Shown: piece by piece, positions 34,598-48,008 of the stretch
Position numbering within the stretch: the first letter of the stretch is position 1
How the letters are laid out: the number at the start of each line of letters is the position of its first letter
Origin: Dermatophagoides farinae
Lineage: Eukaryota; Arthropoda; Arachnida; Sarcoptiformes; Pyroglyphidae
Direction: 5' to 3'
DNA length: 64,000 nt
Assembly: GCF_024713945.1 (NCBI RefSeq)
Contig: NC_134678.1
Coordinates: 6,882,001-6,946,000, forward strand
The notes under the pieces: model-generated
Seen by the model: only the letters and a program-made list of their open reading frames with translations
Databases searched by the model: none
Told to the model about the DNA's origin: nothing
Position numbers and translations under genes: made by a program

Positions 34598-36604
34598 TCA
34601 TTTTGTGTGTGTAACATCAAAAATGTTAATCATGGTCCTCCTTGAATTGTATCGTTGAAGCTGTTTTGAAAATAAAACAATTGGTGAAAAAAAACAACAA
34701 TTTTCAAAGTAAGTAATTAATTCTTACGTTTAAATCATTTTCATTCATTTTATGATCAACAGAAAGACCGAAATTCCGATAAAGTCTGTATTTGAGAAAT
34801 AAATTGAAAAAGTAAATGAAGAAAAATTTCTAGGGAAAAAAAACATTTTGAATCGATTTGAAAATGTTGATGATCATGATAATCCACCATTCGCCATTTG
34901 GTTCATTATATCATTTTAATCATCTTATTTTTGTTTTTGTTTCCTGGACCATTCATTTATTTCATTTCATTTTTGATTTAAGATTTGATCGTCGAGCAAA
35001 AAAAAAGTAAATAGTCCGTCTGTGGATGAGAATAAAAAGTAATCGTTTCTCTTTTTCTTTGTACTTATATATTATTTATTTTATTTTCTGAATGAATGAT
35101 TTCCAAACCGATCACACACACACACACACATTTTTTTCTGTTTTGTTCATCATCATACAAATGGTAATGTTTAATTATTATACTTTTATCTTTTTAAATC
35201 ACCTGGATGGATCATTTCTTGATCAATAATCGTACAATGATCATTGATCGAGCGAAAGTTTCATTTTGTTGTTGGCCGAGTTTGATCAACAAGCCAGAGT
35301 TGTATTCATTCATCATTATAATGAGTAAATCTAGTTCATTGTAAAAATTATGAAAATAATAGTTTTTTTTTTGGTTAAATCAGGTTAGTTGTTGGCTCTT
35401 CTAAGATGGTAATAATGAACTTATGATGTATTCGTTTTTTTTCATAATTTGTTGAAATGTTTTGACCAACATTTTAATAATAATGATGATGATGATGATT
35501 TAATACATAAAAATAGTATGCATGTGAGATGTAAATGCAGATTCGGAAAAATTTTCAATTTGTTCATCCATTATGTTGTTTGTAGTTGTTGATGATGATG
35601 ATGATTGTGGGATTTTATCTGGAAAGAAAAAAAATCAAATAATTATATGGTTATTGTTACAATAAGATTTAAAAAACATGAAAATCGGTCCATTTTTAGA
35701 TCTAGCCGAGAAGAAATCCCATTTTAATCGGGTGAAAAAAAATTCAGAACTCGTGGATATCCAAAGAATGAAGAAAGTTCAAATTAGAGATCCTTCATCA
35801 TCATCCATCGGCCTTGATATTTGGTATCATCATTCATTTCATTCATTAACAGCTATGATGAAATTTCATTAAAGAAAAAAAAACATTTCATTTTAAATGA
35901 ATGTTTTTTTATGTTGTTGTCCCAAATGAATATCATGTGTTTGTTCCATTCGATGATGATGATGTGATTGATTATGATATTGGGAGCTATAAAGAAAAAA
36001 AATGATGATGATTAAAAAAAAAAAATCTCTGAACAAGGTGAACATTTTTTTTCATTGCTTTTGTTTCAATACATTTCTTGTGTTCGTGTGTCATTCGACA
36101 TGATTCATTTCGATGAAAATTTCGTTTGTTTTGTTTTGTTCATTATTCGGCTGTTTGTTATCATTATATTCGACAAATAAAACAAAACAAAACAAAACAA
36201 AAATCAAAAGAAGAACAAATTACCTGGATAGATAGTTTTATAAGTCGTTGATTTTTTTTTATTGTTATTATTCGACATTTGCTGAAAATGGTGATGTGAT
36301 CGTATCGTTGAATCAAAAAAAAAACAAAAAAAAATTGAACAAGTCTTGTTTCTTGAGATATATAAACATTATAATTTGACAAGCAATTGTTTGTTTGTCC
36401 GTTGTTTGACCGAATCAAACAAAACGAATAAAATGAATTGTTTGAATCCATGACGTTCGTTTTTTTTTTTTTTTTTTTGATTCATACATTTGTTTCGGAT
36501 CGAATCAGGCAATCATTTGTTGATGTTGTTGTTTTTGAAGGAAATTTTTGTTTTCTTTTAATATCGATTTTTTTCTGTTTAATGATGATGATGAAGATGA
36601 CCTG
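34598..36604 (-). other. Candidate multi-exon gene (3' exons), unknown product
   Basis: Five minus-strand segments can be joined in phase. These are 36604-36488 (ends CLIRSETN, donor GTATGA), 36281-36224 (QMSNNNNKKKSTTYKTIYP, acceptor TTTTCAG, donor GTAATT), 35618-35507 (KIPQSSSSSTTTNN, MDEQIENFSESAF, acceptor TTCTTTCCAG, weak donor GTATTA), 34785-34728 (LYRNFGLSVDHKMNENDLN, donor GTAAGA) and 34660-34598 (LQRYNSRRTMINIFDVTHTK, stop). The last two exons are the most convincing: balanced composition, strong splice sites and matching phase 0. No protein family is recognised. The 5' part may include 38124-38199, but a linking exon of length 2 mod 3 was not found. Confidence 0.4.
35700..35823 (+). 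other. Plus-strand candidate exon
   Basis: Acceptor CCATTTTTAG, then an open frame (LAEKKSHFNRVKKNSELVD, IQRMKKVQIRDPSSSS) to a weak donor G|GTATCA; without splicing the frame stops at 35870-35872. It is on the opposite strand to the candidate minus exons, so at most one set is likely coding. Confidence 0.2.
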
Positions 36605-38123
36605 CTGTTGATGAAACAAATGGACGAAAAAAAAATTGATTAACATAATAAAGTTTCTGATTTGATTTTTTTTTTCTTTGAATTCGAATGTAATTATCAA
36701 GTGAATGAATAGTTTAAAAAAAAGTGTGATATCGATTGTATCGATCTAACACATTCGAATATGAGCTATTCATGGATGTTTGTTTCGAAATATCAGATGT
36801 GTGTGTATGTGTTTCTCATTAATGTTAAATCGATAAGAAAAATCGAATTGATTAACTTTGGTTGATTAGAAATGGATGATTATTCATTGTTGTTCAACAT
36901 TTTGATGGACAAAAATTTTCAGAAAAAAAACAACAAAATTTTCTTTCCTTTTTCATTGTGATTATATACTGATGATGATGATGATGATGATGAGATAGTG
37001 ATTTGAAGATGGTCATCATCATTATCATCATCATAATCAAATGAACAACAATGTTTTTCTTATCGTATTTCTGATTTGATTTGAGCCCCCCCCCCAAAAA
37101 AAAAATGATTTAAATTACAAAAATGTGTTGTGTTCTACTCTGTTTATTTTTTTTTTTTTTGTATGCGATTATCTTTTGATTATTATTGAGTTGAGTTTTT
37201 TTTTCGTTCTTTCTTTCTTTCTTTTTGGTATCAATATTGCCAGCTGCTTTTATAGAATGATGATTGATGAGATAACCAAGTCGAACATATTATCATTATT
37301 ATATCGATACAAAAAATCGATTTATCAATGATTTTTTTTTTATTCATAAATCATTTAATCAACAAGTTGTTGTTGTCCAGGTAAATATAAACTTTTTTTT
37401 TTTGACTAAAATTTTCATTTCCAATAAAATACAAATCCAAACATGCGGAACTTGCTCACTCGCACACATACACACACACCTGACCTCTAATCTAATTTAT
37501 CATTGAAATATAATTCACATCATATGTGTGTGTGTGTGATGTGATGTAAAGAATTATTTTATTTTTTTCCATAACAATTGAATGACAATGACCAATGGTC
37601 ATTGAGTCTTTTTTTTTGTTGTTTTTGTTTTCTGTCTAATATGCTAGACCATTTTCCATATTTTTTTTCTCCATTTGTTTGTTTATTTAAATGGATCAAG
37701 TTCATCATCATCATAATAATAATGATGATAACTCGGAAGCGCTTTTTTTTCTTTCTATTGTTTTTTTTTCATCTGCATTTTCAAATGTCCATTGTTGTTG
37801 TTGTTGTTGGCCACTAGATATGGGTTATCCATGATCTATGATGATTTGGCCTCCATATTCATGTCAAAAAAAAAATTGTTGAAATAAAATTGATTATTGT
37901 CATTGTGTCCATGTGTGTGTATGTGTGTGTGTGTGTGTTTGCATGTTTGGATAGTCATTTAGTCATCAGGAATTTATTCATTTTTTTTCATAATGATAAT
38001 CATTCATTAACATTATCATCATAAATCTATTGTCGCTTTCATCATCATCATCATCATTTGACAATGTCAATTCTTATCTCTCTCTATCCATGAATTTATC
38101 ATTATTATCAATGGGTTTTTTAC

Positions 38124-38199
38124 CTTGTTGTTGTTGTTGTTGTTGTTGTCTGGCTTGCATGGCTTGATTGAAAAAAATTTTAAAGTTTGATTGAGACAT
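38124..38199 (-). other. Candidate first coding exon (MSQSNFK...)
   Basis: ATG at 38199 in an ACA-ATG context encodes MSQSNFKIFFNQAMQAR followed by eight Gln, then CAAG|GTAAAA. Codon use resembles genes in this window. It may start the candidate gene at 34598-36604. Unknown family. Confidence 0.3.
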
Positions 38200-39234
38200 T
38201 GTTTACAATATAATATGATTTGAATGTGAATGCTATTGCTATAGTCAACTCAGTCAGTCAGTGAAAATGACAAAAAAAAATTTTTTTGTTTTGTTTTGTT
38301 TTGCTTTCTTGTGAATGAATGAATGAAGAGTTAATGGATTTTTTTTTTCTTTTGGTCAAAAATTTTCAAAATGTGTGACAGCAGTAGATTTATTCATTGT
38401 TGTCATCATATATATATGATGATGATGGTTGCTAAAAATATGTTTCACACACATATATATTTGGACAACAACGAAAAAAAGGCACATCTTTATTGTAAAT
38501 GTGAAAAATTATCATCATTTCAATAAAGAAGAGAGTGCGAGAGAGAGAGAGAGAGAGAGGCAGAAAAAATGTATTTTTGGTATTTATTCAAAAAAGGCAT
38601 CCAAGAAATGAAAAAATTTGTTGTTGTTGTTGTTGTTTCATTACCATTGAGACAATGATTTTTTTTCTTGATCTAGGACAGGTGTCATCATCTTCATCAG
38701 AACAATTCACATCACTTTTTTTTTGTTAGTTAGTACCTGAAGGTCTACTACTTGAATTTATTTTTTTTTTTTTTGTGTTTTCATATTGAAAATGAAAAAA
38801 AAGAAACAAATAATGATGATGATGATGATAATTATCTACAATTTTCGTTCAAAGTTTTTTTTTCCATTTTATGATGATGATGATAATTATATGATGATGG
38901 TATATAATGAAATTTTATATTTATGATTTGATTTGATTTGATTTGATTGGATGAATGAATGAAAATTGATGTGCTTGTCATTTTTCTTATACCATTGGAA
39001 TGTCAATTTTGTTCATCTGACTTTTGATGTTTATTAACATTTTTTTTGTTTTGTTTTGTTTTCATGTTTTTGATTAATTAATTATAACAAATTGATTTTT
39101 TTTTTTGATTTGATTAGTAAATTTTGTTTTTAGGATGGATGGATGGATGATGATGATCCATTGGGATCTGATTAGATTGGAATCTCTACAATTATTGTGA
39201 TGGATTATGAAATTTTTTTCTTTTTTTTTCGCAG

Positions 39235-39369
39235 ACGCTTATCTATTGTGTTGAGCTGTCTGAATTATCTAAAAATAAATTTTCACCACCACCACCAACA
39301 ACAACGACAGCAATAGCCATAAGAATAAAAGTGAAAATATTACCAACATTGAAAATGATGAATAAATAA
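39235..39369 (+). other. Plus-strand candidate terminal exon
   Basis: A strong acceptor (TTTTTTTTTCGCAG) precedes a complete open frame (TLIYCVELSELSKNKFSPPP, then RIKVKILPTLKMMNK) ending in TAA. No partner exon was found; another frame is also open for part of the stretch. Confidence 0.2.
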
Positions 39370-41392
39370 ACGAGGTCATTTTGTTTTTGGATTTTGTTTT
39401 TTTTCTGTTCATTTTTGCTCAATGTTGTTGTTTCGATACATTAATTGAATTTGGATCAAAACGACAAAAGCTAATGTTGGTGGTAGCGATGATGTAAATT
39501 TTAAAAAACACGAAACGGAAATTTGACAATTAACAACAATTAACATTTTGGTCATGTTTTTGAAAAAAATGAAATTAATTTCATTGTACATGTGTGTGTG
39601 TGGGTAGGTTTAGTTGTTTTTTTTCATTGATGGGGCGTTGGCCAGGTGTGTGTGTGTGTCATATTTGTTTTTTTTTTTTATTTTGTTACAAATAAACAAT
39701 GATGACAATATTTAAAGTGTACGTAGGAGGTTTTACATTGTACACACTGTTTTTTTTTCACTATTAATTATCCCCCCAAAAAAAAAGTTTAAAACAAAAA
39801 AAAGAAAGAAAAAATTTCAAATACCTGTTGATATTGACGTGCATATATATGTTATTATTGAATATCACAACAATCGTTTTTTTTGAAAATTGAATTATTC
39901 ATTGTAAGTGTGTGTGTGTGTGTGTGTATGAAAATTGAAACAAACGCCCAAACAATTTTGAAAATAAATTTCTGATTCATTTATACGAGGTGGTGATGGT
40001 GGACGACGAGGAGGAGAAGAAGAAGGAAAAATCGTGATATTTTTTAAACAATTTTTTTTTTGCAACAAATTTAAATAATGGTGAAAAATATTTTTTTTTT
40101 TCAATACATTTTATTGCATAATGATCGAATGATCACAATTTGACCCGTTTGGAGAATAAATAAAACGGACCAAACGGTTTTTTTCTGATTTTTGTGAATG
40201 GAACACACGCTTTGTGTTGTGTTTGGTCAAGATGTTTTGAAACGTTTTTTTTCTGCAATATTTATTTTATGCGCGATGCTCATTGAACGTTGTTCCAAAA
40301 TCGATTTTTTTTTCTTCACTTTCGTTTGTTTGCATTTGTTCGTTATTTTTGGATTATCAGTTTTTTTCCCCATTCACAACAACAACAACAACAACAACAA
40401 AAAAAAATTGACAATCAAATGTCCTTTTTTTTCTCCATTCACTGATCAATCAAATTGACCTATTGATCGATACATAGATCAATAGTGATGGATTTTTTTT
40501 TCTTCTTCTTCTTTGATCAAATCGAATCTGATGATGATGATAAGCCTGATATGATCTGTCAAAAAAAAAACGAAGTTTGTTCGCTTGTCCATTCATTTTT
40601 CATCATCATCATCATCATGATCATTTTTTGATGATCGATTACTAAATATCGAAAAATTTTTCTTTTTGATAATCGATTAAAATGAAAATGAAAATGTTGC
40701 GAATAAACAATGCATTTTTTTCTTTCATTTTTGATCGATAATGTATTTGGCACATCAAAAAAATTTTTTTTTCGGTAAAACAAAATGATGCACACATAGA
40801 CACAATCGGGTTGAATCGAAAATGAATGAATGAATAGTCATAAATCTGATAATAATTTGATTTTTTTTCTTACTTTTATTTACTCAATAGGTTTCAACTA
40901 TTTCTACAACTTCCGTCATAATCAATATAACAGGCATATTGAATTTTTTTTTGTTTTGTTTTGTTTCTGCGGATTTTATTACCCGATATCAGATGATATG
41001 TCAAACACACACACTTGTCCAACTGTTGTCTTGTTCTACATTTCATGGAGAAAATGTTTACCTCTGACAATTGATTGAAGAAAAAATTGGATTAGAATTT
41101 TTTTTCTCTACACATGTGACTCTTATCATATTTGGACTTTTACTTGTTAATGTTAATGTTGTGGTTGTAGAAGAGAAAAACACACACATGCACACAAAAA
41201 TGTCTTCAAAAGCAACAATAAGTCATCATTGCATTATTCGAACAAACTAAACCAAAAAAAAAAAAAAAAAACTAATCATTTTAATTTAAATGTTGTTGAC
41301 ATCATCATTATCATCATCTGAAGAAGAAGAAGAAGTAGAAAAAAAGACAAGGTGTTGTTTGAAACCAACATATTTAACAATGATAGTTAGTC

Positions 41393-44300
41393 ATGTCAAA
41401 TCATGATCATCATCGTCATCGTCAGCCATTTCGTTCAATAACAACAACAACAACAACAACAAAAACATTAACATTATCATCGCCTACGACAACAACAACA
41501 AATCTAACTGTAACGACAACGGCGGCAGCATCATTATTATCATCATCATCATCATCATTAACAACATCAACATCGACATCAACATTATCCGGATCAAAAG
41601 ATGCTGAACATCTTCATGAATGGTCATTGTTTCGTCAAAATTTAAATGCTAATTTTAGTGAATCTGTATTAAATTCAAAACAAAATCAAGGTTTAGCAAA
41701 TAATTCGAGAACAAATCAGCAACAACAACAACAAAAATCCAAAATGAATGGTTTGACAACTCAAAATACAAATGGTGGTAGCGGTGGCACACCTGGTTTT
41801 CCATTACGTGAATCAACCGTAAACAATATACTAAGTCATCCTAAATATGGTGCACAGCTTAAAAATCAAGATGCATTCACATATCTAAGGTTTGGTTTAC
41901 CAAGAGTTAAAACATTGACAACAATGAATAATGGTAATAGTGGTGATGAACAGCAGCAACAGCATCGGCGATTATCTAGAAATAATAATAATAACAACAA
42001 TAATACAATCGATATGATCGATGATGATCAAGATTCTTCTGGTAGAATAATAAAAACGGGAAATCGAAATACAACAATGGCAATGAAATCGAATGATCGT
42101 TCAGGTTCGGCTGCTATTAATGAAGAGCTTAAACGTCGTTTTTGGGGCTCTAATTCAGCATTAATTCATCCGACAACAGCGGCAACGACAAATGCTGCAT
42201 TATCATCAACATCAACATCATCATCATCAGAAAATGAATCTGATTTATCGGCAAAAGAAGCCGCTACTGTTGCGAATCAGAAAAATCATTTCAACAATAA
42301 TAGATATAATAATAATAATAATCATTATCAACATCATCAGGATCGATTTTCTAAACCACCGATTGTGAAACATCATATGACAAGATTACAAACAGCACAT
42401 GATATTTCTTCTCGCCATTCTGATCATCATCTACATCATCCACATCATCATAAAGATTATCCAAATAATAATAACAATAATTCTGATGTTGAAGATTTTC
42501 ATATTCATCCAGCATCACGCCATTCACCATTCAATATTGATGATGATGATGATCTTAATATTGATGCCGGTAATGGTGGTGGTGAACCGACATTTGGCCT
42601 AAATCCTCAATCATCATCATCATCAACATTACCACCACCATTAGCTAAACATCCACATTTAGTTGTCAAAGATTTAATGTATGAAGTGGATAAATCATCT
42701 AATTGGCGACGGCTTTGTGGTTTTAGTCGACAAAAATTACGTGTACTTGAAGATATTAGTTTCGATGTTCGTGGTGGTGAATTAATGGCCATTATGTCTA
42801 CTTCAGGTAATTTATTCATTGTTTTTTTTAATATTCCAATTATTCATTATTGAAACAACACACATATTGCACACGATTGACCTAGGATCAGTAAATAAAT
42901 AAATAAATCAATTAATTAGTAAAATTTTAAGGGCCGGTCAATAGTTTAATTGGTTTTTTTTTTCAATAATTGACATTATAATGATATAATCGTGAATAAT
43001 TACATTTTTTTTTTTTTTTCGATTTCGACACACACACACACACACACACACACACAGCAAATGAAGGCACATCATTGTTGAATGTATTGGGTGCACGTCA
43101 TGATTATCGAAATGGTACGGCACGTGCAGAAATCTATCTGAATGGTGTATTGATATCCACGAAACATTTAAGCCATATGATAGGATATGTAACGAAAAAT
43201 ATGCAATTATGTTCAACAATGTCTACAAGACAGGCATTATTATTTGCCGGTCTATTAATGGGTCCAGCATCAAGAAGTTCAACCGATGTTAAACGATTGA
43301 CACGAACCCTGTTGGAAGAGCTTAATCTAGGTGAAGTTCGTCATACAAAACTGTCGGAATTAACATATTCAGAACGACGACGTTTACATGTTGCAATGCA
43401 TTTATTACTCGATACCGAATTATTATTGATTGATCAACCGCTTTTTGGTTTAGATATTTTTGATTCTTTTTTCATGATTGAATATCTACGACAATGGGCA
43501 ATGATTGGCGGTAGAATTGTGATAATGACAATATCACCACCAACATATGAAGTGTTCACAATGATTCATCGTGTTTTACTTATATCAGCCGGACGACCAT
43601 TATTTGTTGGTCCGAGAAAAGATTTTCTTCGTTATTTCAATTCAATAGGATATCCATGTCCATCATTTAAAAATCCAAGTGATTATTATCTTGATCTTGT
43701 CACATCGGATGATTTAAGTCAGGAAGCGTTATTGGAATCAAGTCAACGTATTGAAAATATTGCCAATATTCATAGCCGTAGATCAATGAGTGAAATATTT
43801 AGTTCAATGCCCGGACCACCAGCCGTTTTGCCAGCACCATTTCGACGAGCCAATTTTGCTATGCAATTCTTAGCACTTTGGATGTAAGTATCATCATTAT
43901 AATTTTGTTTTTTTCGATTCACAGTATGTGAAATAATGTGAGAAATTTACATTTCAAAATATGTATCATTTGTCATCTTTTTTTTGTTGTTGTTATTTCT
44001 TTTGAAACACAGCCGTGCATTGATATTCAGCTTTCCATACAATGTTGTTCATTTATTCAATCGTTTCATAATCACATTGTTATTATCATTGATTATTGGC
44101 GGTATTTATTGGCAAATACGAACGGGTCGTGAACAGGAATTTGTTTGGGATCGTATCGGTTTCATTAATACAATGATTTCCATTGGAATTATTCCAATAT
44201 TAACTATAGAATTGATCAATGGTAAGTGAAACGAGAAAAAATGATTTTTTTTTCTTGATTGATTGATTGATTGATTTGTGAACCACAAAAATCAAAATAT

Positions 44301-45329
44301 CCATTGTTTTTCTTGTCCATTGTTTCCCTTTATTATTATTATAGCCTATACGGAAAAATTATACATCATATCCGAAGTTCATCAAGGATTCTATTCCCTA
44401 CCTGCTTATTTATTGGCCAAATTACTTTATTCAACACCGCAAACAATTTTGATTGGTCTTGCATATGCATTACCAGCCTGTTCAATGGCCGGTCTTCAAT
44501 TGCATTCGAATCCAAATTCATTACCATTCTATCTATTACTTATGTTATCATATTTTATAGCATTACGTTCATTTATCAATGCTATTGTATGGATTTGTAA
44601 TCGTCGTTCGAATGCATTGTTTTTATTCGGATTCCTATTCACCATTTTTCTTTTATCATCTGGTATTAACATTCAATATCGAGATATATCAATCACGCAT
44701 CGTTGGTTACGACAAATATCACCAATACGATGGTTACATGAAGCAATTGTTGCATGGGAATTTGAACCAAATACTATTGATAATTTGAATAATGGTGGTG
44801 GTAGTAGTAGTAATAGTAATACTATCAGCAACATTATTATTTCATCATTTTTATGTAGTAGAAATCCTGTGATTCAACAACCAAATGCCATATTGGTTCG
44901 TGCCGATTGTGGTTTTCAACAACGATCCAACATACTTAAATGGTTTGAATATCAAGGTAAGTTTGTTTATAGATTTATATATTTGATTTTAAAATTAATA
45001 ATAATTAATTATTATCCAATTAAATTTGATTGATTGACAATTGACATTTAAAAATAATAATAAAAAATTATTGTTTTATCCTTATAATTTTAGGAGGAAA
45101 CATTTTTACCACCAAACCAAATCTACGACCTAGTTGGCATGCATTCATTGCATTGTTTATATTATTTATCGGTTCATTTATAATCGGTTCAATCATATTT
45201 TGTTTACGTGTTTATTATTTCAACAATAATAATAATAATAATAATGATCAATGTCCGATGAAAAATCATCAAGATTCTACATCCACAGCGGCTATTGGTT
45301 CGTCAGCCAGACATAATCATCATCGATAA
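41393..45329 (+). CDS. Long ABCG half-transporter (ABCG8-like) with lost P-loop
   Basis: Exons 41393-42806, 43058-43883, 44013-44221, 44345-44956 and 45094-45329 join in phase to 1098 residues. A ~430-residue N-terminal extension is low complexity (Thr, Ser, Asn, His runs) but contains conserved-looking islands HEWSLFRQNLNANFSESVL and FTYLRFGLPRV, which I recall from insect CG31121-type ABCG proteins. The ABC domain begins at HLVVKDLMYEV. The P-loop position reads STSANEGTSLL, with no glycine-lysine signature. The C-loop is LTYSERRR and Walker B is LLLIDQ (catalytic Glu to Gln). GYPCPSFKNPSDYY and a six-span membrane domain with an extracellular Cys loop (SFLCSRNP, RADCGF) complete it. The pairing with the divergent ABCG5-like gene and a lipid or sterol role are inference. 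The acceptor of exon 2 lies at the end of a CA repeat. Confidence 0.88.
43029..43056 (+). repeat. (CA)n microsatellite forming a splice acceptor
   Basis: A run of CA dinucleotides ends in CACACAG, the acceptor of ABCG8-like exon 2. It stands where a polypyrimidine tract would normally be; a T-run ends about 20 bases upstream. Confidence 0.8.
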
Positions 45330-47172
45330 TAAACATATATACACACACACACACACACAAAATAAATATCGTTACAATTGAAATTGTGTATTTGGTAGAT
45401 TCTGATTGTATTTTTCCATTGTACAGTGAAAAATTCAATCATTTTTTTTTCACTAATATTTCCGCTTTTTTTTTCTTCTTCTATTCATGATGGACATTTG
45501 TCACGATTTTATTTTATTTTTTTTTTTTCGTTTTCTTTTTATCATTGTATATTTATGTTGCCGGAAAATATATTCATATCTATATCAATGAGTCTGTCCA
45601 TTCATTTTTGTCGACAACAACATCAAATCATCAATTTTTTTTGTTCGACATTTTACTGATTAATAGTTATATTATATATATTAATAATAACGAATAAATA
45701 AAAATGTTTCTTTTTTTCTGATTTGAATTTATGATGAATGAATGGAGAGAGAAAAAATATATCGTGGTGTTTGATTGGTACATATATATAAAAATAGATT
45801 ACATAACGATCATCATCATAATAAAATTGTATATGTATCACATGTCAATTTTTTGATCGAAAATGTATATTTTTAGCCAATATGGATCAAAATAGAAATG
45901 TAGCGGATGTTTTTTCGAACGTTTTTTTTCTGTTTGTTTGTTTGTTTGGTTGTTTGTAGAATCGAAGAATGTAATGTGTTTCCTATTATCATTTTTTTTC
46001 TCTCTTTTTCTCTTTCTTTACTTTGCTATATTTATTGACATTGTTATCGTATTATGGTATTATCAATCAATCAATCAATCATCGATTGATAATTTAGATA
46101 ATTATATATGTTGAATTATTTATTTTTTTTTTACTCTTTGTTAAATATTTTCTCACCATTGTGTATTGAAAATTGATTCAAACCTACCTTTGATTATTGG
46201 ATTATTGATTGAATGATGAAAGGTATGTGTGTGTGTGTATGTGTTTGTTTTTTCGCCTTTTGTTTAGATTTTTTTTTCTATTTTGATTAGATATTTGAAA
46301 AAAAACACTAATCCTATAACTGTAATGGTGACCCGATCCGAGATTTTTTCATTTTTTTTTTAATGAATGATGATTGAATAATGTGTACACGACCGAATGT
46401 TATAATGGCCTTCTTTTTTTTCGCTCATGGCCTTATTCTTATTATCATTAATTTCTATATATATTGTATGGTGAAAATTTAAATTGTTTCAAACAAAGAA
46501 AAGAAAAAGTTTTAAGTTACATTGTGAATATATTGACAAGATATGATTCATCATCATCATCATGATTGAATAAATAGATGAATGTACCTAAAGGCTACAG
46601 ATTAGAAATGTTATTCAAATCCTGTCTTTTTTTTAATATACAAATTTTCACACGCACACAATAATCATCATCATTAATTAATTCGGTTACAATAAAGAAA
46701 AACAGTGAAATGATGATGATGATTTTATATTGATTAATGATCCTTTCACTCACTAGATGACGATGATAATTTGATCCAATTATTGTATATAATAGATTAA
46801 CATTAATAGGATATAATTAATTGATTAATTTGATTTGATTTGATGATGAATGTCGGTTTTCGGTTTCACCGCCAGCGCAAAAAAAAATGTTGTTCAATTA
46901 TAATCATTGTGTGTGTTGCGTGGAACACACCTGAACAGAATAATTAACCCCATCCAATTAGCCAAATGTTTTTCATTTTCGCGCTTGTTATGTACAGAAT
47001 GATTCAATCGATTTTCATTGATTTTTCAATCAATCAAATTATTATTATCAAATGACTAAATATGGATTGATTTTCGATTGATGACCTTGTCGATAATTTC
47101 AATTTTTATTATATTATCATTATTGATTGATTGATTATTAAGAAAAAAAATTTTTTTTTTTTTTTTTTTTGT
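45330..47172. other. Convergent intergenic spacer
   Basis: No gene seen. T-rich, with TG and GAT repeats, TGATTGATTGA tracts near 46060-46090, and a CTCF-like core at 46750. A polyadenylation signal AATAAA follows the ABCG8-like stop at about 45361. Confidence 0.5.
46750..46763 (+). promoter_or_regulatory. CTCF-core-like site in a convergent spacer
   Basis: TCACTAGATGACGA matches the CTCF-type core at 11 of 14 positions. It lies between the convergent ABCG8-like gene and the Cys-rich secreted gene. Weak on its own. Confidence 0.2.
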
Positions 47173-47698
47173 TCACCATGAATAATCGACATCAAGTTCA
47201 CAATGTTCATCCGATCTAATCAGACAATCATTATTATTTACAGCACAAACACCTTCCAATGTGAATACTGGTCCACGGCCACATGAATTATATGCCCAAC
47301 CATTGAAACAATAACGTTTACCCGGTATTAAATCATTCAATATAATTCGTTCATCTGATTATATAATATAATTAATTAATTAATCAATAAATTAATTGAT
47401 TAATTTTTAAACATTAGGTGATTAACTAACTTGAACGAAATTTCTTAACAATTCCATAGCCAATAAGCCATAGCTGATAGCCAATAATATCATTATCATT
47501 ACAATTGATTGTACCCCAATGATCAATAGTATGATTATAGCCATATTGATTGGTTGGATAACGAATTTTCAATTCAATTTGTGAACATTGTGCATATTCA
47601 ACTGTTGCATATGGTTTACATCTTGGTGCACGATGACAATAATGATGTTTTTGTTGTTGATGTCCAATTTTTCGGGAAATTTCTCGAATCACTAATTT
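47173..47698 (-). CDS. Cys-rich secreted-type protein, 5' end unresolved
   Basis: Two exons join in phase: one ending at 47431 (donor A|GTTAGT) and 47354-47173 with stop TGA. The visible part (about 147 residues) has YCHRAPRCKPYATVEYAQC, INCNDNDIIGYQLWLIGYG, PGKRYCFNGWAYNSCGRGP and a Cys-bearing tail (DCLIRSDEHCEL). The even spacing of about ten Cys and the Tyr/Trp pattern suggest an extracellular beta-rich domain, possibly fibronectin-III-like (LIPGKRYCF resembles its G strand region). The 5' border is probably an acceptor near 47697 (AAATTAG|TG), because the frame is blocked upstream and no ATG is in frame; the signal-peptide exon was not located. Confidence 0.65.
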
Positions 47699-48008
47699 CG
47701 ATACAATTTAAAAGACAATAAAAAAAATAAAAATAAAAATAGCTATATTAGCATGCGTTTTGATATTCAGTAAAATAAATGTAGTTAATTAATTAACAAA
47801 AACACTACATATTGGTTGGTAACCCACCGACGTTGATTTAAAAAAAAAATTTCTTTTCTTTTCTTTTTCTTCTTTTATTTTGTATTTTTTGACAAGTAAA
47901 TTTAAAGGACAATACAATGTTTTACTAAGTAAACATTTATCAGAAACACTTTTGAATCAAACGTTACATGAGATTTAACTATTCTTTTCATGTTCTTATG
48001 ATGAAGAA

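Larger units (their letters stand above)
33351..41392. other. 8-kb spacer between the divergent ABCG genes
   Basis: No long open frame. Simple repeats dominate: GATGAT tracts, TG at 37911-37939, GA at 38539-38558, and T-runs. Several short segments with consensus splice borders and good codon use suggest an unannotated multi-exon gene on the minus strand (see 34598-36604 and 38124-38199). Isolated plus-strand candidates lie at 35700-35823 and 39235-39369. A possible extra minus terminal exon (YGISSNSTITTATLNDV) ends at 33747. Confidence 0.5.

Noticed and set aside
35678-35872. 64-codon plus ORF as a stand-alone gene
   Set aside because: Its ATG lies before an acceptor-like site and the strand conflicts with neighbouring candidate exons; kept only as a weak exon candidate.
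39895-40104. Pro/Arg/Ser-rich frame (SSSPPRRPPSPPR) on the minus strand
   Set aside because: Driven by a purine-rich tract and a TG repeat; no splice partner and the opposite strand is equally open.
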